DNA of 11,211 nucleotides, taken from positions 1 through 11,211 of the forward strand of contig DAIMYQ010000043.1 of NCBI GenBank assembly GCA_036734385.1, written 5' to 3'. Position 1 is the first letter of the stretch; the number at the start of each line of letters is the position of its first letter. The translations under genes were made by a program, and so were the position numbers. The notes beneath the pieces are model-generated. The model saw only the letters and a program-made list of their open reading frames with translations, searched no databases and had not been told where the DNA came from. This DNA is from JAAYPI01 sp036734385 (GTDB taxonomy: Bacteria; Bacteroidota; Bacteroidia; Bacteroidales; Paludibacteraceae). Positions 1 through 7,495 of this stretch are shown piece by piece.

Positions 1-152
1 CCTTAAAGAGAGTTTGTACAAAAGAAGTAGGTAATGAAACGGATATTCATAAAAATAAAACTACACTCCTACGAAAGTACTACACTATGATATTTTTTTG
101 TATGGATTATTTGTAAAAAAGCTTAAAATATCTTTTTTAGTTTTTCCTATAA

Positions 153-200
153 AAGAGAAAGTCCAACTTATGGATAAACCAATGAGTTGGACTTTCTCTT
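153..200 (-). terminator. Terminator hairpin of tRNA-Arg
   Basis: A perfect 16-bp inverted repeat pairs 153-168 with 185-200 (AAGAGAAAGTCCAACT and its complement), with a 16-nt loop. Read on the minus strand it directly follows the tRNA 3' end and runs into TTTTAT. The stem starts only two bases after the discriminator base, which leaves almost no 3' trailer. Confidence 0.85.
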
Positions 201-201
201 G

Positions 202-275
202 TGACCGCGGTAGGATTCAAACCTACAACCTTCTGATCCGTAGTCAGATGCTCTATTCAGTTAAGCTACGCAGCC
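202..275 (-). tRNA. tRNA-Arg (anticodon ACG)
   Basis: The minus strand folds into a complete cloverleaf. The 7-bp acceptor stem pairs GGCTGCG with CGCGGTC using two G-U pairs. The anticodon stem is TCTGA/TCAGA around loop CTACGGA, giving anticodon ACG (Arg, CGU family after A34-to-inosine editing). The T arm is GTAGG/CCTAC with loop TTTGAAT. The discriminator is A. The bases that follow are C-A-A, so the 3' CCA is not encoded and must be added enzymatically. A promoter lies upstream at 297-328 and a terminator hairpin begins one base past the 3' neighbour, so this is a single-gene transcription unit. Confidence 0.96.
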
Positions 276-296
276 GTCGATTTTAATTCGAGAGTG

Positions 297-328
297 CAAA
301 TTTACGGCGTTTATTTTGCTTTTGCAAA
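297..328 (-). promoter_or_regulatory. Promoter of tRNA-Arg, Bacteroidota type
   Basis: Reading the minus strand, TTTG (328-325), a 20-nt spacer, then TAAATTTG (304-297) is a full match to the Bacteroidota primary sigma pattern TTTG-N19-21-TAnnTTTG. Transcription would start near 290, about 15 nt before the mature tRNA 5' end. No other minus-strand gene start lies nearby, so it is assigned to the tRNA. Confidence 0.75.
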
Positions 329-354
329 TAATTCATGCAAAAATCTGGAGAAAA

Positions 355-387
355 ACAATAGCCGTAATGAAACTATACGGCTATTGT
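355..387 (-). terminator. Rho-independent terminator of htpG
   Basis: A 12-bp perfect stem pairs 355-366 (ACAATAGCCGTA) with 376-387 around a 9-nt loop. On the minus strand it lies 17 nt past the htpG stop codon and is followed by TTTTTC, the classic intrinsic terminator layout. Confidence 0.88.
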
Positions 388-404
388 CAATAGCGTGTGA
401 TTGA

Positions 405-2459
405 TTATTTGGCAATCATTTCTGTGCTTCTTTTTACGAAATTATTTAACGCTTCGCCTTTCAACATATTGTTAGCCAAAAGGGCAAGGTCAATCAATTG
501 ACGCACCATGTTTTCTTTTTCAGCAAATTCTCTGAAAATAACTTTTTGCTTTTCTTTCAAATCGGCAACTTCTTTTTTGGTGTTTTCAAGTTCTTCTTTT
601 TCTTGTTGAGGAACTTCTTCGTCCTTTTTACCTTGATGGGCTTTGGTCAATTCGTCAATCTTAGTTTGCAATGTCTTGATGTTTTCATCTATCGGACTTA
701 CTTCCTTACCACAGACTTCTTCTTCCTTTTGTAATAAATTTTTAATTAAAATATGGTCTGTATTTACCACTAAATTGTAAGAGTCGGGCATTTCGCCGTA
801 AAATCCCATCATGCCACCTTGCATTGCCGACATTTCTTTCATACGACGCATAAACTCATTTTGTGTGATGAGGATAGGCATTGCCTTTTCTGTCATTGAG
901 TCAAAACTTACGATGAAGTTTGTTTTGTCGGTTTTTGGTGTTTGAGAAGCAAAAATTTCCGTCAAAGCGTTTTGCTTTTCGCTGCTGATATCCGTTTTTG
1001 AGCGATCTTCTTTTTGTATTAGATTTTCAGCAATATCACTATCTACACGTACAAAGCGTGATTTTTCAAATTTTTGTTCCAATTTCGATATGAAGTGAAT
1101 GTCTAATTGTCCATCCATAAGCAATACGTCATATCCTTTTGATTTTGCCGCTTCAATATAGCTGAATTGTTCATCTTTATTGTTAGCATACAGATAGATA
1201 AGGTCTCCGTTTTTATCTGTTTGTTCAGAAGAAATGAGTGTCTTATATTCTTCAGCTGTGAAAAATTTATCGTCTACGTTTTTAAATAGATTGAATTTCT
1301 CCGCTTTTTCGTAAAACTTATCATCGGTTAGCATTCCGTAATCAATGAAGATTTTTAGGCTGTCCCATTTTTCTTCAAATTGACTACGATCATTCTTGAA
1401 AATTTCTTGCAAGCGGTCGGCTACTTTTTTGGTAATGTGACTCGAAATCTTTTTCACGTTGGCATCGCTTTGCAAGTAAGATCGGCTGACATTCAGCGGA
1501 ATATCGGGGGAATCTATTACGCCATGTAATAGGGTTAGGAATTCGGGAACAATACCTTCTACCGAATCTGTTACGAAAACTTGATTGCAATAGAGCTGTA
1601 TTTTGTTACGTTGTAATTCGATATTATTTTTTACTTTCGGAAAATACAAAATACCGGTTAAGTGAAATGGATAATCTACATTCAGGTGTATATGGAAAAG
1701 CGGATCTTCGCTCATCGGATATAAGTCGTTGTAGAATTTTTTGTAGTCTTCATCGGTCAAATCAGCGGGTTTGCGAACCCATGCCGGTTGCGTATCGTTA
1801 ATGATGTTGTCTTCATCTGTTTCGACTTGTTTGCCGTCTTTCCATTCTTGCTTTTTCCCAAAAGCAATAGGAATAGGTAAAAACTTACAATATTTGGTAA
1901 GTAATTCTTTGATTTTTGCTTCGCCAAGAAAATCTTTATTTTCATCGTCAATGTGTAGAACGATGTCTGTACCTCTGTCTTCTTTTTCTATTTCTTCAAT
2001 GGTATAATTCGGGTTTCCGTCGCAACTCCATTTTACAGCCTGACTTCCTTCTTTGTACGATTTAGTAATAATTTCAACTTTTTTGGAAACCATAAAAGAA
2101 GAATAAAAGCCTAGACCAAAGTGACCGATAATGGCACTTGCATCATCTTTGTACTTGTCCAAAAATTCCTCGGCACCCGAAAAAGCAATTTGATTGATGT
2201 ATTTATCAATTTCTTCGGCTGTCATTCCGATACCTCTATCCGAAATAGTAATGGTTCCCTTGCCCAATTTTACGTACACATTCAAATTGCCTAGTTCGCC
2301 TTTAAATTCTCCAACGGAAGATAACGTTTTTAGTTTTTGTGTTGCATCTACAGCGTTAGAAACTAATTCACGCAGAAAAATTTCGTGATCACTGTACAAA
2401 AATTTTTTGATAACGGGGAAAATGTTATCTGTTGTAACCCCAATATTTCCTTCCTTCAT
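405..2459 (-). CDS. htpG: Molecular chaperone HtpG (bacterial Hsp90)
   Basis: This is a 684-residue ATP-dependent cytosolic chaperone of the Hsp90 family; it dimerises and remodels client proteins. The N-terminal GHKL ATPase domain is intact. It has FLRELVSNAVDA with E31, N35 and D38 (Mg-ATP site), the lid-base motif SDRGIGM with D74, G76 and G78, and GHFGLGFYSSFMV near residue 115. The middle domain carries the conserved LNVSRSYLQ segment with its gamma-phosphate-sensing Arg. The C-terminal part is charged and Lys/Glu-rich (residues about 600-660), longer than in E. coli HtpG (about 624 residues), as is usual in Bacteroidales. The ATG at 2459 is chosen because MKEGNIGVTT matches relatives; an upstream in-frame TTG at 2516 would add 19 atypical residues. 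It stands alone between terminators. I see no convincing promoter and no recognisable heat-shock operator upstream. Confidence 0.98.
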   Translation of the reverse strand: MKEGNIGVTTDNIFPVIKKFLYSDHEIFLRELVSNAVDATQKLKTLSSVGEFKGELGNLNVYVKLGKGTITISDRGIGMTAEEIDKYINQIAFSGAEEFLDKYKDDASAIIGHFGLGFYSSFMVSKKVEIITKSYKEGSQAVKWSCDGNPNYTIEEIEKEDRGTDIVLHIDDENKDFLGEAKIKELLTKYCKFLPIPIAFGKKQEWKDGKQVETDEDNIINDTQPAWVRKPADLTDEDYKKFYNDLYPMSEDPLFHIHLNVDYPFHLTGILYFPKVKNNIELQRNKIQLYCNQVFVTDSVEGIVPEFLTLLHGVIDSPDIPLNVSRSYLQSDANVKKISSHITKKVADRLQEIFKNDRSQFEEKWDSLKIFIDYGMLTDDKFYEKAEKFNLFKNVDDKFFTAEEYKTLISSEQTDKNGDLIYLYANNKDEQFSYIEAAKSKGYDVLLMDGQLDIHFISKLEQKFEKSRFVRVDSDIAENLIQKEDRSKTDISSEKQNALTEIFASQTPKTDKTNFIVSFDSMTEKAMPILITQNEFMRRMKEMSAMQGGMMGFYGEMPDSYNLVVNTDHILIKNLLQKEEEVCGKEVSPIDENIKTLQTKIDELTKAHQGKKDEEVPQQEKEELENTKKEVADLKEKQKVIFREFAEKENMVRQLIDLALLANNMLKGEALNNFVKRSTEMIAK

Positions 2460-2574
2460 AATAAAATATATATATATTGTTAAATATTTCTTTGTTGTAT
2501 GTTTATTGCAAAACAAGTGCCAAAACCTCTAACGCTGACAAAAAGACATACTTGATTATAGGGGTATAAAAAGG

Positions 2575-2608
2575 GAAGGAGCAAACCACGTGGATAGTTC
2601 GCTCCTTC
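2575..2608 (-). terminator. Terminator of the amylase gene
   Basis: An 8-bp stem pairs GAAGGAGC (2575-2582) with GCTCCTTC (2601-2608). The 18-nt loop contains the self-complementary CCACGTGG (2586-2593). On the minus strand it sits 21 nt past the amylase stop and is followed by CCTTTTTATA, so it is likely an intrinsic terminator. Confidence 0.78.
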
Positions 2609-2629
2609 TAAGATACAGTAAATTAAGTT

Positions 2630-4489
2630 TTATAACTTGATAAATTTTCGTGTATCTATATTTCCTTCGTTATCAATGACTTCAACAATATACGTTCCTT
2701 TGTCGAGGGCAGAAATATTAATTTGTGTTTCAGAAGAGGTCTTGATTTTCTTTCCCGAAATATTGTAAATATTTACCGAGACAATGTCGTTATCTGTCCG
2801 GATATTTAAAATATTGTTGGTATTACTCAGATATAAGTCAAAACTATTGTCTTTTTTTTCAGCGATATCGGAACTATTGCTAATGGTAAGAGTTCCTCCT
2901 TGTGAAAAGTCATTGATATCTGTTAACCGAAGAGTCATCTTCTTAAAACTCAATGAGCTGTTCGTTAAATTGGCACTGGATGAACCTGCACAAACCGTAT
3001 TATCACCAAGAGAGACGGTTGTAACGCTACCGCATCCTCCAAAATTCGATGTGCCCCACAAATTGTCTGCAATTTTGAATGCCCCTGTAATGGTGAAATT
3101 GCCTGCTAATTCAAAAACACCTGCTGAGGTTTCTGTAAATAAATACTGCGAAGTTGCAGCCCAAGATGTTTGTTCTCCGCGTAAGTAGATAGAAGCTCCT
3201 GTTAATTCTTGTTGTTCTTGTTGTTCTTCTATATTAAAATCTGTTGGTACATAAAATGCCCAATTAGTGCCGGAGCAAGCAATTTTGTATCCTGTTGGTG
3301 TGCTCAATTTGCCAATACGGCAAATCAGAGTCGATTTGGTGCCTATGGTCGTACATTGGTAGTACCCGCTACCTGCTACAGCCGTAGAGGCTGATTCGCT
3401 ATGAATGCCACAGGCTTTACGGACTTTAATCATGCTTTTAATAGCTGCTTTATAGGCTGTCCAGTGAGGCCAAAATACGCAAGGAATGCCTGGTGCTGAA
3501 AGTATAAACGCGTTAGCTTGAGGAATATCTCCGGTGTATTTACTGCCGTCGCGGTATGTGTCGTGGTTATCTACAAAGGTTACGGCATAACGTTTATAGG
3601 CACTTCCTGCAAGTCCGCAAGGAGCTCCTCCTGATACCATACTGCTAAAATTGTTGGCTGCTAATCCATTGTTAAATGCACTATACTTGCCCGGAAAATC
3701 GAAAGCAGTGGAGGTTTTATCTGTTGCATTAATCCAGTTGACTACTTTATTATAATCGCCATCCCAATATTCACCGACAGACATATAACCGGCACCTGCT
3801 TCGTTATACATTTTTGTGTAACATCCCAAGTATCCTTTTACTAAGTCGTAACGCCAGCCATCATAGCCCATTTCATTTTTCATCCATTTCAGGTAGGCTT
3901 TAGTTGCATTTTGAACGTAGGTATTAGAGTGATCTAAATCTCGTGCTGCACAATATCCGCCGGATGCATTACAATTGGTCTCGTAACCGGCATCTTTAGC
4001 CCCATAGGCTGTATAGCCATTGCTCAAACACTCATCATCACAACAGATGTTTCCTGCACCGAATTGAAAAGAACCGTAAGAACCAAAATTGTCGCCGTAA
4101 AAGTCCGTCCAGTTAGAACTGTTGCCACGGTGATTGATAATTATATCGGCAATAACTTTTCGGCTTTTGTTATGAAGACTGGAAATAAGTGTTTTTAGTT
4201 CGGAGGATGAACCCCAGTTGCTGTTTTGATTGCTTAATTGTTCGGGATGGTAACCGACACCGGAAGATTTTGCTGAAGGAGCTAGCCAAACCAAGTCAAA
4301 ATTGGCGGCAATTTCTGTAGATTGATTGTTCAAACTATTCCAATTACATTCGGATTGTGCATCCCAATAAAAAGCTTGTAACATGACATCGGAGCATTGA
4401 GAAGGTGCTTGTGCAAACATGTTCCCTATCGCACAAAGAGAAATTACAGAAATAGCTGTAATCATCTTCCAGAAGGAGAATTTTTTCAT
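2630..4489 (-). CDS. Secreted plant-type GH13 alpha-amylase with T9SS sorting tail
   Basis: This 619-residue extracellular endo-acting alpha-1,4-glucan hydrolase is predicted to degrade starch or glycogen. Residues 1-27 form a signal peptide ending in FAQ. The GH13 barrel has all four regions: DIIINH (115-120), GWRYD with nucleophile D215, GEYWD with acid/base E240, and FVDNHD with stabiliser D310. The order QAFYWD..YHPEQL..GWRYD..TFVDNHDT..PGIPC and the C-terminal strand pattern GYKIACSGTNWAFYV resemble plant-type alpha-amylases (GH13_6-like). Domain B is rich in Cys (C149, C150, C154, C173, C180). After a Gln/Glu linker (about 417-430) comes a beta domain with FKIADNLWG (432-525), similar in pattern to starch-binding beta-sandwich modules. 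A Por sorting tail (about 545-619, NIYNISGKK..LDKGTYIVEV..KFIKL) directs export by type IX secretion. The ATG at 4489 is preferred over a TTG at 4543 because it begins the signal peptide. Confidence 0.94.
   Translation of the reverse strand: MKKFSFWKMITAISVISLCAIGNMFAQAPSQCSDVMLQAFYWDAQSECNWNSLNNQSTEIAANFDLVWLAPSAKSSGVGYHPEQLSNQNSNWGSSSELKTLISSLHNKSRKVIADIIINHRGNSSNWTDFYGDNFGSYGSFQFGAGNICCDDECLSNGYTAYGAKDAGYETNCNASGGYCAARDLDHSNTYVQNATKAYLKWMKNEMGYDGWRYDLVKGYLGCYTKMYNEAGAGYMSVGEYWDGDYNKVVNWINATDKTSTAFDFPGKYSAFNNGLAANNFSSMVSGGAPCGLAGSAYKRYAVTFVDNHDTYRDGSKYTGDIPQANAFILSAPGIPCVFWPHWTAYKAAIKSMIKVRKACGIHSESASTAVAGSGYYQCTTIGTKSTLICRIGKLSTPTGYKIACSGTNWAFYVPTDFNIEEQQEQQELTGASIYLRGEQTSWAATSQYLFTETSAGVFELAGNFTITGAFKIADNLWGTSNFGGCGSVTTVSLGDNTVCAGSSSANLTNSSLSFKKMTLRLTDINDFSQGGTLTISNSSDIAEKKDNSFDLYLSNTNNILNIRTDNDIVSVNIYNISGKKIKTSSETQINISALDKGTYIVEVIDNEGNIDTRKFIKL
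3206..3231. repeat. Short 9-bp repeat coding the amylase linker
   Basis: The run contains TTCTTGTTG repeated in tandem and encodes the EEQQEQQE linker between the GH13 C-terminal beta domain and the following beta-sandwich domain of the amylase. It is a low-complexity coding repeat that could vary in length by slippage in steps of three residues without breaking the frame. Confidence 0.5.
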
Positions 4490-4615
4490 AGTGCAAAATT
4501 TAAATTTAAGGTTGAAATACCAAATTGATTGCTTGACAACCAACTCGATGATAGCATAACGTGAAAAAAAATAATATATTGTAAAAATATCCTTTTTTTT
4601 AACCGAATATTTCTA
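4490..4615 (-). other. Long 5' leader of the amylase mRNA
   Basis: Between the predicted start site near 4615 and the ATG at 4489 lie about 125 nt with no credible ORF. There are A-runs and T-runs near 4563-4603 and an AT-rich stretch next to the start codon with no Shine-Dalgarno motif, which is normal in Bacteroidota. I recognise no riboswitch class in it. Confidence 0.45.
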
Positions 4616-4621
4616 CGGGCA

Positions 4622-4652
4622 CAAAGGTATCATAATAAAGTTGTTCGACAAA
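4622..4652 (-). promoter_or_regulatory. Promoter of the amylase gene, full consensus
   Basis: On the minus strand TTTG (4652-4649), exactly 19 nt, then TACCTTTG (4629-4622) matches the Bacteroidota promoter consensus at every defined position. Transcription should start near 4615, giving a leader of about 125 nt before the amylase ATG at 4489. Confidence 0.82.
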
Positions 4653-4749
4653 AAACACTTTCATAATATGGGCAAAAAATGCAAAAAAGTATTATACAAC
4701 ATATTTTTAAATTTTCTAAGCTCGAAAAAAAAAGTCAACTTTGCATCGC

Positions 4750-4846
4750 CTGACGAAAAACTAATCTTTTTCTAACCTGTAAAGATTATAATACTCAATT
4801 AAATCAAATAAGAATAGGACACTAATCGGTGTCCTATTCTTATTTT
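4750..4846 (+). ncRNA. Possible small RNA ending in a strong hairpin
   Basis: On the plus strand a partial promoter, TTTT-N20-CAACTTTG (4712-4743, one mismatch in each element), is followed by a possible transcript of about 95 nt. It contains an 8-bp hairpin TAATCTTT/AAAGATTA (4762-4769/4781-4788) with an 11-nt loop. It ends in a 17-bp hairpin (4806-4822/4829-4845) with a short T-run. No plus-strand gene follows for more than 4 kb, so a leader role is unlikely. The second hairpin may simply terminate the opposite-strand operon, so this call is tentative. Confidence 0.28.
4806..4845. terminator. Strong hairpin terminator after the PspC gene
   Basis: The arms 4806-4822 and 4829-4845 pair over 17 bp (core AGAATAGGACAC/GTGTCCTATTCT, with one G-U pair near the loop if extended). 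On the minus strand it lies about 52 nt past the PspC stop and ends in TTATTTGATTT. On the plus strand it ends in TATTTT, so it may work in both directions. Confidence 0.8.
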
Positions 4847-4897
4847 CACAATATTTTAAACTAAACCTTTTTTATCTTTTGTGAAAACTTATGAGTG

Positions 4898-6544
4898 CTA
4901 ATTGTTATTGCGTTTTATGGACGATGTGTTGGTAATAGATTTTACGATTGTAGGATTCCCTTTATATTCTATTTGGGCAGCATTTTGAGCTTCCATCCAA
5001 AGATTATCGGATACTGATATATAAGCTTTTGCGGCATCTTCAGCCAAAACATATGCCGTTTTTGTTTGCAGTTTTTCTGCATCAATTTTACTTGCTTCGG
5101 ATACGTGCAGATTTACTTTATTGGCATAACCCTTTAATTCCGTTTTTGACAATTCCGATGTTTCTACCGAAAGAAAATCCGAAATGTTCAGATTCATCTT
5201 TGCACAACTCATAGCCGATACGTTTAATGACAGATTTTGTGTGGAAAAAACGCCATTAGATTCTATTTTTCCTCCATTGCAGACGGAAATCTTACATATA
5301 TTGGGGGTGGTGACTATAACGGTATAACGATTATTAATCACGTCCATTGCCGAAAAATTCTCGACATAGATATGTAACATGCTGTCTTTAATTTCCGTTT
5401 TAATATTGTTGGAATGTTGTTCCGGAGTTTGTACGGAAACTTGGTATTTTTCGCCTTGTTGTAATACTACATTTACGCCGTTGTCTATTTCTATTTCGTT
5501 AAATGAATCTGTTCCTCGTGCTTCTGTGTACAATGTGTGATTTTTCCAATCATCTTGGTGATGTATTGCACTGCTTACGACAATAGTGATAAAAAATAGT
5601 AAGCTGGTAATCCAAATAGCAAATAATATCCATCCAAAGGAACGTGATTTTTTTCTTTTTTTATGATTCACTAATCTGGTGATAATACTAAATAAACCTA
5701 TTATTGGGCATATTAATAATAAAATGGCAGATGCTACGGTTATTGTTGCCAATACATTTGAATTAAAAGTAAAAGGTATAAGAGCAGGAATAAAGTTAAA
5801 ATGAACAAAAACAACAATTAGAGAGATAATAATTCCGATAGTGATGAGTAAAAAGGCAAATCCTACAAAAGAACTTATAAAAATAAAGGCACCTTTAACT
5901 ATTTCACGTATTACATTTGCAATTTTGTCGCTGACTTTTTTGGCAGAGTGTTTAAATCCATCCGATTCTACATAGTTTTTTGCATTTTTGAATTCAGATT
6001 TTATGTTGTTAATGGTAACGTCTTCTCCTTGCATTTCGAGACGTTGCGAGGTGGTCGTTGCTTTGGGTGCAACCAGCCAAGCTATTATATATATGGGAAT
6101 AATCCACCCAAAACCTATAAATACCAGTATAACGAATAGAAACCTCATCAGAGTGACATCCCAATTGAGGTAAGCGGCGGCACCACTTGCAATTCCACCA
6201 AAAATATAATTCTCGGGGTCACGATAAAAGCGTTTGTTTTTTCTGCTTGTTTTCTCTTTTTTTTCTGTCGTCTTTTCTTCATCTTCTCCTGCAAACTGAT
6301 CCGGATGACCTAAAACTTCCATGACTTCTTTTACGTCAACTTCTTCAATGACATTTTTGCCGTTTTGCAATTTTTCTGAAAACAGTTCCGCAATACGAGC
6401 TTCAATGTCTTTCAAAATTTCTTTATCTTCTTCGGAGTGAAATTGTTTATCCACCTCATTCAAGTAGTTTTGCAATATTTGGTATGCATCTTCATCTATG
6501 TGGAAGACGATACCGTTCAGGTTGATTGTTAATGTTTTTTTCAT
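4898..6544 (-). CDS. PspC-domain membrane protein with C-terminal DUF2807 domain
   Basis: This 548-residue envelope protein has three parts. Residues 1-105 form a cytosolic region starting MKKTLTINLNG, seen in Bacteroidota PspC proteins, with an acidic then Lys-rich linker. Residues about 106-165 form the PspC domain (RFYRDPENYIFGGIASGAAAY..LVAPK), with its hydrophobic segment. Three more hydrophobic segments follow at about 215-248, 262-288 and 300-326. The C-terminal part (about 340-530) matches DUF2807 (head-GIN/adhesin-like beta-helix) in its start GTDSFNEIEIDNGVNVVLQQG and its repeated short beta strands; it probably lies outside the cytoplasmic membrane. PspC proteins are linked to phage-shock or membrane stress responses, but the role of this Bacteroidota form is unclear. 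It follows padR by 33 nt. The ATG at 6544 is used rather than a TTG two codons upstream. Confidence 0.9.
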   Translation of the reverse strand: MKKTLTINLNGIVFHIDEDAYQILQNYLNEVDKQFHSEEDKEILKDIEARIAELFSEKLQNGKNVIEEVDVKEVMEVLGHPDQFAGEDEEKTTEKKEKTSRKNKRFYRDPENYIFGGIASGAAAYLNWDVTLMRFLFVILVFIGFGWIIPIYIIAWLVAPKATTTSQRLEMQGEDVTINNIKSEFKNAKNYVESDGFKHSAKKVSDKIANVIREIVKGAFIFISSFVGFAFLLITIGIIISLIVVFVHFNFIPALIPFTFNSNVLATITVASAILLLICPIIGLFSIITRLVNHKKRKKSRSFGWILFAIWITSLLFFITIVVSSAIHHQDDWKNHTLYTEARGTDSFNEIEIDNGVNVVLQQGEKYQVSVQTPEQHSNNIKTEIKDSMLHIYVENFSAMDVINNRYTVIVTTPNICKISVCNGGKIESNGVFSTQNLSLNVSAMSCAKMNLNISDFLSVETSELSKTELKGYANKVNLHVSEASKIDAEKLQTKTAYVLAEDAAKAYISVSDNLWMEAQNAAQIEYKGNPTIVKSITNTSSIKRNNN

Positions 6545-6577
6545 AATCAAATAATATTGAGTCTCGTTTGCTACTAT

Positions 6578-6910
6578 TTATACTTGTTTAATACATTCTA
6601 CTACATTTTTTATTTCTTGCCATGCTTCTTCTAATTCTACCAAAAAATCTTTTCCTTTCGGTGTCAGATGATAATATTTTCTGGGAGGCCCTTGCAATGA
6701 TTCTATCCAGTTATATTCTAAAAATTCACTGTTTTTCAGACGCGTAAGGAGTGGATAAAGGGTGCCTTCCACAACTATTAACTTGGCATCTTTCAGCTCC
6801 TTGATAATGTCGCTGGCATACGCTTCTTTTTTGTTCAGAATTAGCAAGATGCAATATTCTAAATACCCCTTCCGCATTTGTGATTTGATATTCTCTGTAT
6901 TTATATCCAT
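6578..6910 (-). CDS. PadR-family transcriptional regulator
   Basis: This 110-residue DNA-binding repressor of the short PadR-s2 type consists of the PadR winged helix plus one C-terminal dimerisation helix. Typical residues are GYLEYCILLIL (helix 1), ASDIIKEL, the recognition-helix signature EGTLYPLLTRLK, and the wing GPPRKYYHLTPKGK. The C-terminal helix ELEEAWQEIKNVVECIKQV would pair two subunits. It is the first gene of a two-gene operon with the PspC-DUF2807 gene, a pairing often seen in Bacteroidota. It probably represses its own operon until an envelope signal is sensed; no ligand can be read from sequence. Two inverted repeats lie in its promoter region. The ATG at 6910 has no Shine-Dalgarno. 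Confidence 0.93.
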   Translation of the reverse strand: MDINTENIKSQMRKGYLEYCILLILNKKEAYASDIIKELKDAKLIVVEGTLYPLLTRLKNSEFLEYNWIESLQGPPRKYYHLTPKGKDFLVELEEAWQEIKNVVECIKQV

Positions 6911-6956
6911 ATATAATATGTATTATATTTCCGTGGCAAATGTATATTATAATACA
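6911..6956. promoter_or_regulatory. Two inverted repeats, candidate PadR operators
   Basis: The first repeat is ATATAATA-TG-TATTATAT (6911-6928), which abuts the padR start codon. The second is TGTAT-N6-ATACA (6941-6956), which overlaps the promoter -7 element. The two share the word TGTATTATA in opposite orientation. PadR dimers commonly bind such AT-rich dyads, and the location fits autorepression. The low complexity of the region lowers certainty. Confidence 0.45.
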
Positions 6957-6968
6957 GTACTATGCAAT
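6937..6968 (-). promoter_or_regulatory. Promoter of the padR-pspC operon
   Basis: On the minus strand ATTG (6968-6965), a 20-nt spacer, then TACATTTG (6944-6937) matches TTTG-N19-21-TAnnTTTG with one mismatch in the upstream element. The start site would be near 6930, about 20 nt before the padR ATG. Confidence 0.65.
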
Positions 6969-7082
6969 ACATACTATTATAAAATAACATAATTTAACGT
7001 ATTTGGGGTAAATATGCTACCTTCAATGTTTCTAAACTCGTTGTTAGAAAGTAGGGGATAAAAGGAAAGTGTCGGTTGTATT

Positions 7083-7451
7083 TTATTTCTTGAAAATAAA
7101 GTAAACAGCCAATATCAAGCACATGAAACCAACTAGGTGATTCCAACGCAGAGGTTCTGTTTTGAAAGCGATGGAAGAAAAAGCTACAAAGACAATGAGA
7201 GTGATAACTTCTTGTATTACTTTGAGTTGTAGTAGCGAGAATGGACCTCCGTTGCCCTGAAATCCGATTTTATTGGCAGGAACTTGGAAAAAATACTCAA
7301 ATAAAGCGATTCCCCAACTGAATAAAATGACAACAACTAAAGGAAGTGCGGCAAACCACCTGAACTCTTTTAGTTTTAAATGTCCGTACCATGCCAATGT
7401 CATAAAAACATTCGAAAATACTAGAAGAATAATTGTGTAAAAAGCTTTCAT
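7083..7451 (-). CDS. DUF486 (DMT-like) small membrane protein
   Basis: This 122-residue integral membrane protein has four hydrophobic segments. It carries the conserved DUF486 pattern: SNVFMTLAWYGHLK, SWGIALFEYFFQVPANKIGF, LKVIQEVITLIVF and EPLRWNHLVGF..AVYFIF. The family is distantly related to drug/metabolite transporters (EamA/SMR-like). Its substrate is not established and none is inferred. The ATG at 7451 is chosen because relatives begin at this helix. The upstream in-frame ATG at 7511 lies inside the terminator hairpin of the preceding operon and would add 20 residues of poor fit. A -7-like element TAAATTTG (7477-7470) lies 18 nt upstream, without a clear -33 partner. Confidence 0.87.
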   Translation of the reverse strand: MKAFYTIILLVFSNVFMTLAWYGHLKLKEFRWFAALPLVVVILFSWGIALFEYFFQVPANKIGFQGNGGPFSLLQLKVIQEVITLIVFVAFSSIAFKTEPLRWNHLVGFMCLILAVYFIFKK

Positions 7452-7469
7452 TGCCCAAAAATTTGAGCA

Positions 7470-7477
7470 CAAATTTA
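7470..7477 (-). promoter_or_regulatory. Possible -7 element for the DUF486 gene
   Basis: TAAATTTG on the minus strand matches TAnnTTTG, but the -33 position (about 7497-7501) falls in the terminator stem and is not TTTG. Transcription from here would give a leader of about 12 nt. It is a weak, stand-alone match. Confidence 0.3.
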
Positions 7478-7495
7478 GATAATATGAAATAAAAA

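Noticed and set aside
98..286. Plus-strand 62-codon open frame
   Set aside because: It runs across the tRNA-Arg gene and its terminator hairpin on the other strand and has no protein-like composition.
2460..2516. N-terminal extension of HtpG to a TTG at 2516
   Set aside because: It adds 19 residues not typical of HtpG; the ATG at 2459 matches the family start.
2461..2570. Search for an htpG promoter or heat-shock operator
   Set aside because: Partial TTTG boxes exist, but none has a proper -7 partner at 19-21 nt, and no CIRCE-like inverted repeat is present.
2784..3188. Plus-strand 134-codon open frame
   Set aside because: It is antisense to the well-supported amylase gene and is a shadow of its codon pattern.
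7029..7050. Inverted repeat TTTCTAA-N8-TTAGAAA as terminator of the DUF486 gene
   Set aside because: The 7-bp AT-rich stem has no T-run after it on the minus strand, so it is too weak to call.
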